The position numbers and the translations under genes are program-made. From assembly GCF_001039355.2 (NCBI RefSeq), contig NW_019773992.1, positions 67,655 to 98,584 of the forward strand: a stretch of DNA of 30,930 nt, read 5' to 3'. This stretch comes from Lingula anatina. Its lineage: Eukaryota; Brachiopoda; Lingulata; Lingulida; Lingulidae. Below are positions 30,772-30,930 of this stretch, piece by piece. The notes under the pieces were generated by a model. That model was given only the letters and a program-made list of their open reading frames with translations, did not search any database and was not told where the DNA came from. Every line of letters begins with the position of its first letter. The first letter of the stretch is position 1.

Positions 30772-30930
30772 TTATTCATATTGGTTTACAAAGGATGGCA
30801 GAATCTTTAAGTCATAATAACTCTTCGTTTTGGCCAAAAATACGATTTTCCTGGAAAAAACGGCAATTTTCCCGTACTTACCAATGGTCAACGACCCCAT
30901 TCCTGCATTCAAAGTTAATCCAGGGTTTTT

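Overview
The window is animal nuclear DNA: AT-rich, with GT-AG introns, long introns full of short inverted-repeat elements, and one single-exon TRIM-NHL gene. CDK5 carries the diagnostic kinase motifs. Together with the intronless TRIM-NHL gene, the whole suggests a lophotrochozoan, most likely a mollusc. That placement is inference; no marker here fixes the species.

Layout. Positions 1-4142 hold foldback (MITE-like) elements and the presumed 3' flank of CDK5. Positions 4143-12485 on the minus strand hold a complete 11-exon CDK5 gene (296 codons plus stop). Its last intron is 4.3 kb and contains nested MITEs, tandem repeats, a G-rich tract and an unrecognised same-strand acidic reading frame (5287-5853). 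Positions 12486-12762 are a compact divergent promoter with a TCTCGCGAGA palindrome, a CRE and YY1-like sites. From 12763 rightward on the plus strand runs the 5' half of SMARCD1/BAF60, a SWI/SNF (BAF) chromatin-remodelling subunit. Ten coding exons are visible up to 25145; the rest, including the SWIB domain, is not in the window. From 25146 to the right edge lie repeats, an intronless antisense TRIM-NHL ubiquitin ligase (26634-28460) and a relic of a non-LTR retrotransposon (about 30346-30771).

Most interesting signal. Between SMARCD1 exons 2 and 9, about 11 kb of intron contains six microexons of 30, 18, 27, 18, 21 and 24 nt. All are multiples of three and all are phase 1/1. Five of them encode variants of a short Ser/Lys/Glu motif around S-K. 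They look like a duplicated cassette series that could be skipped or included independently to tune a charged, phosphorylatable linker in the BAF60 N-terminal region. By reading the junctions, only one pairing (exon 5 directly to exon 8) would create a stop codon.

The two main genes share a promoter and may be co-regulated; CDK5 and BAF complexes both matter in neurons, but a functional link here is inference.
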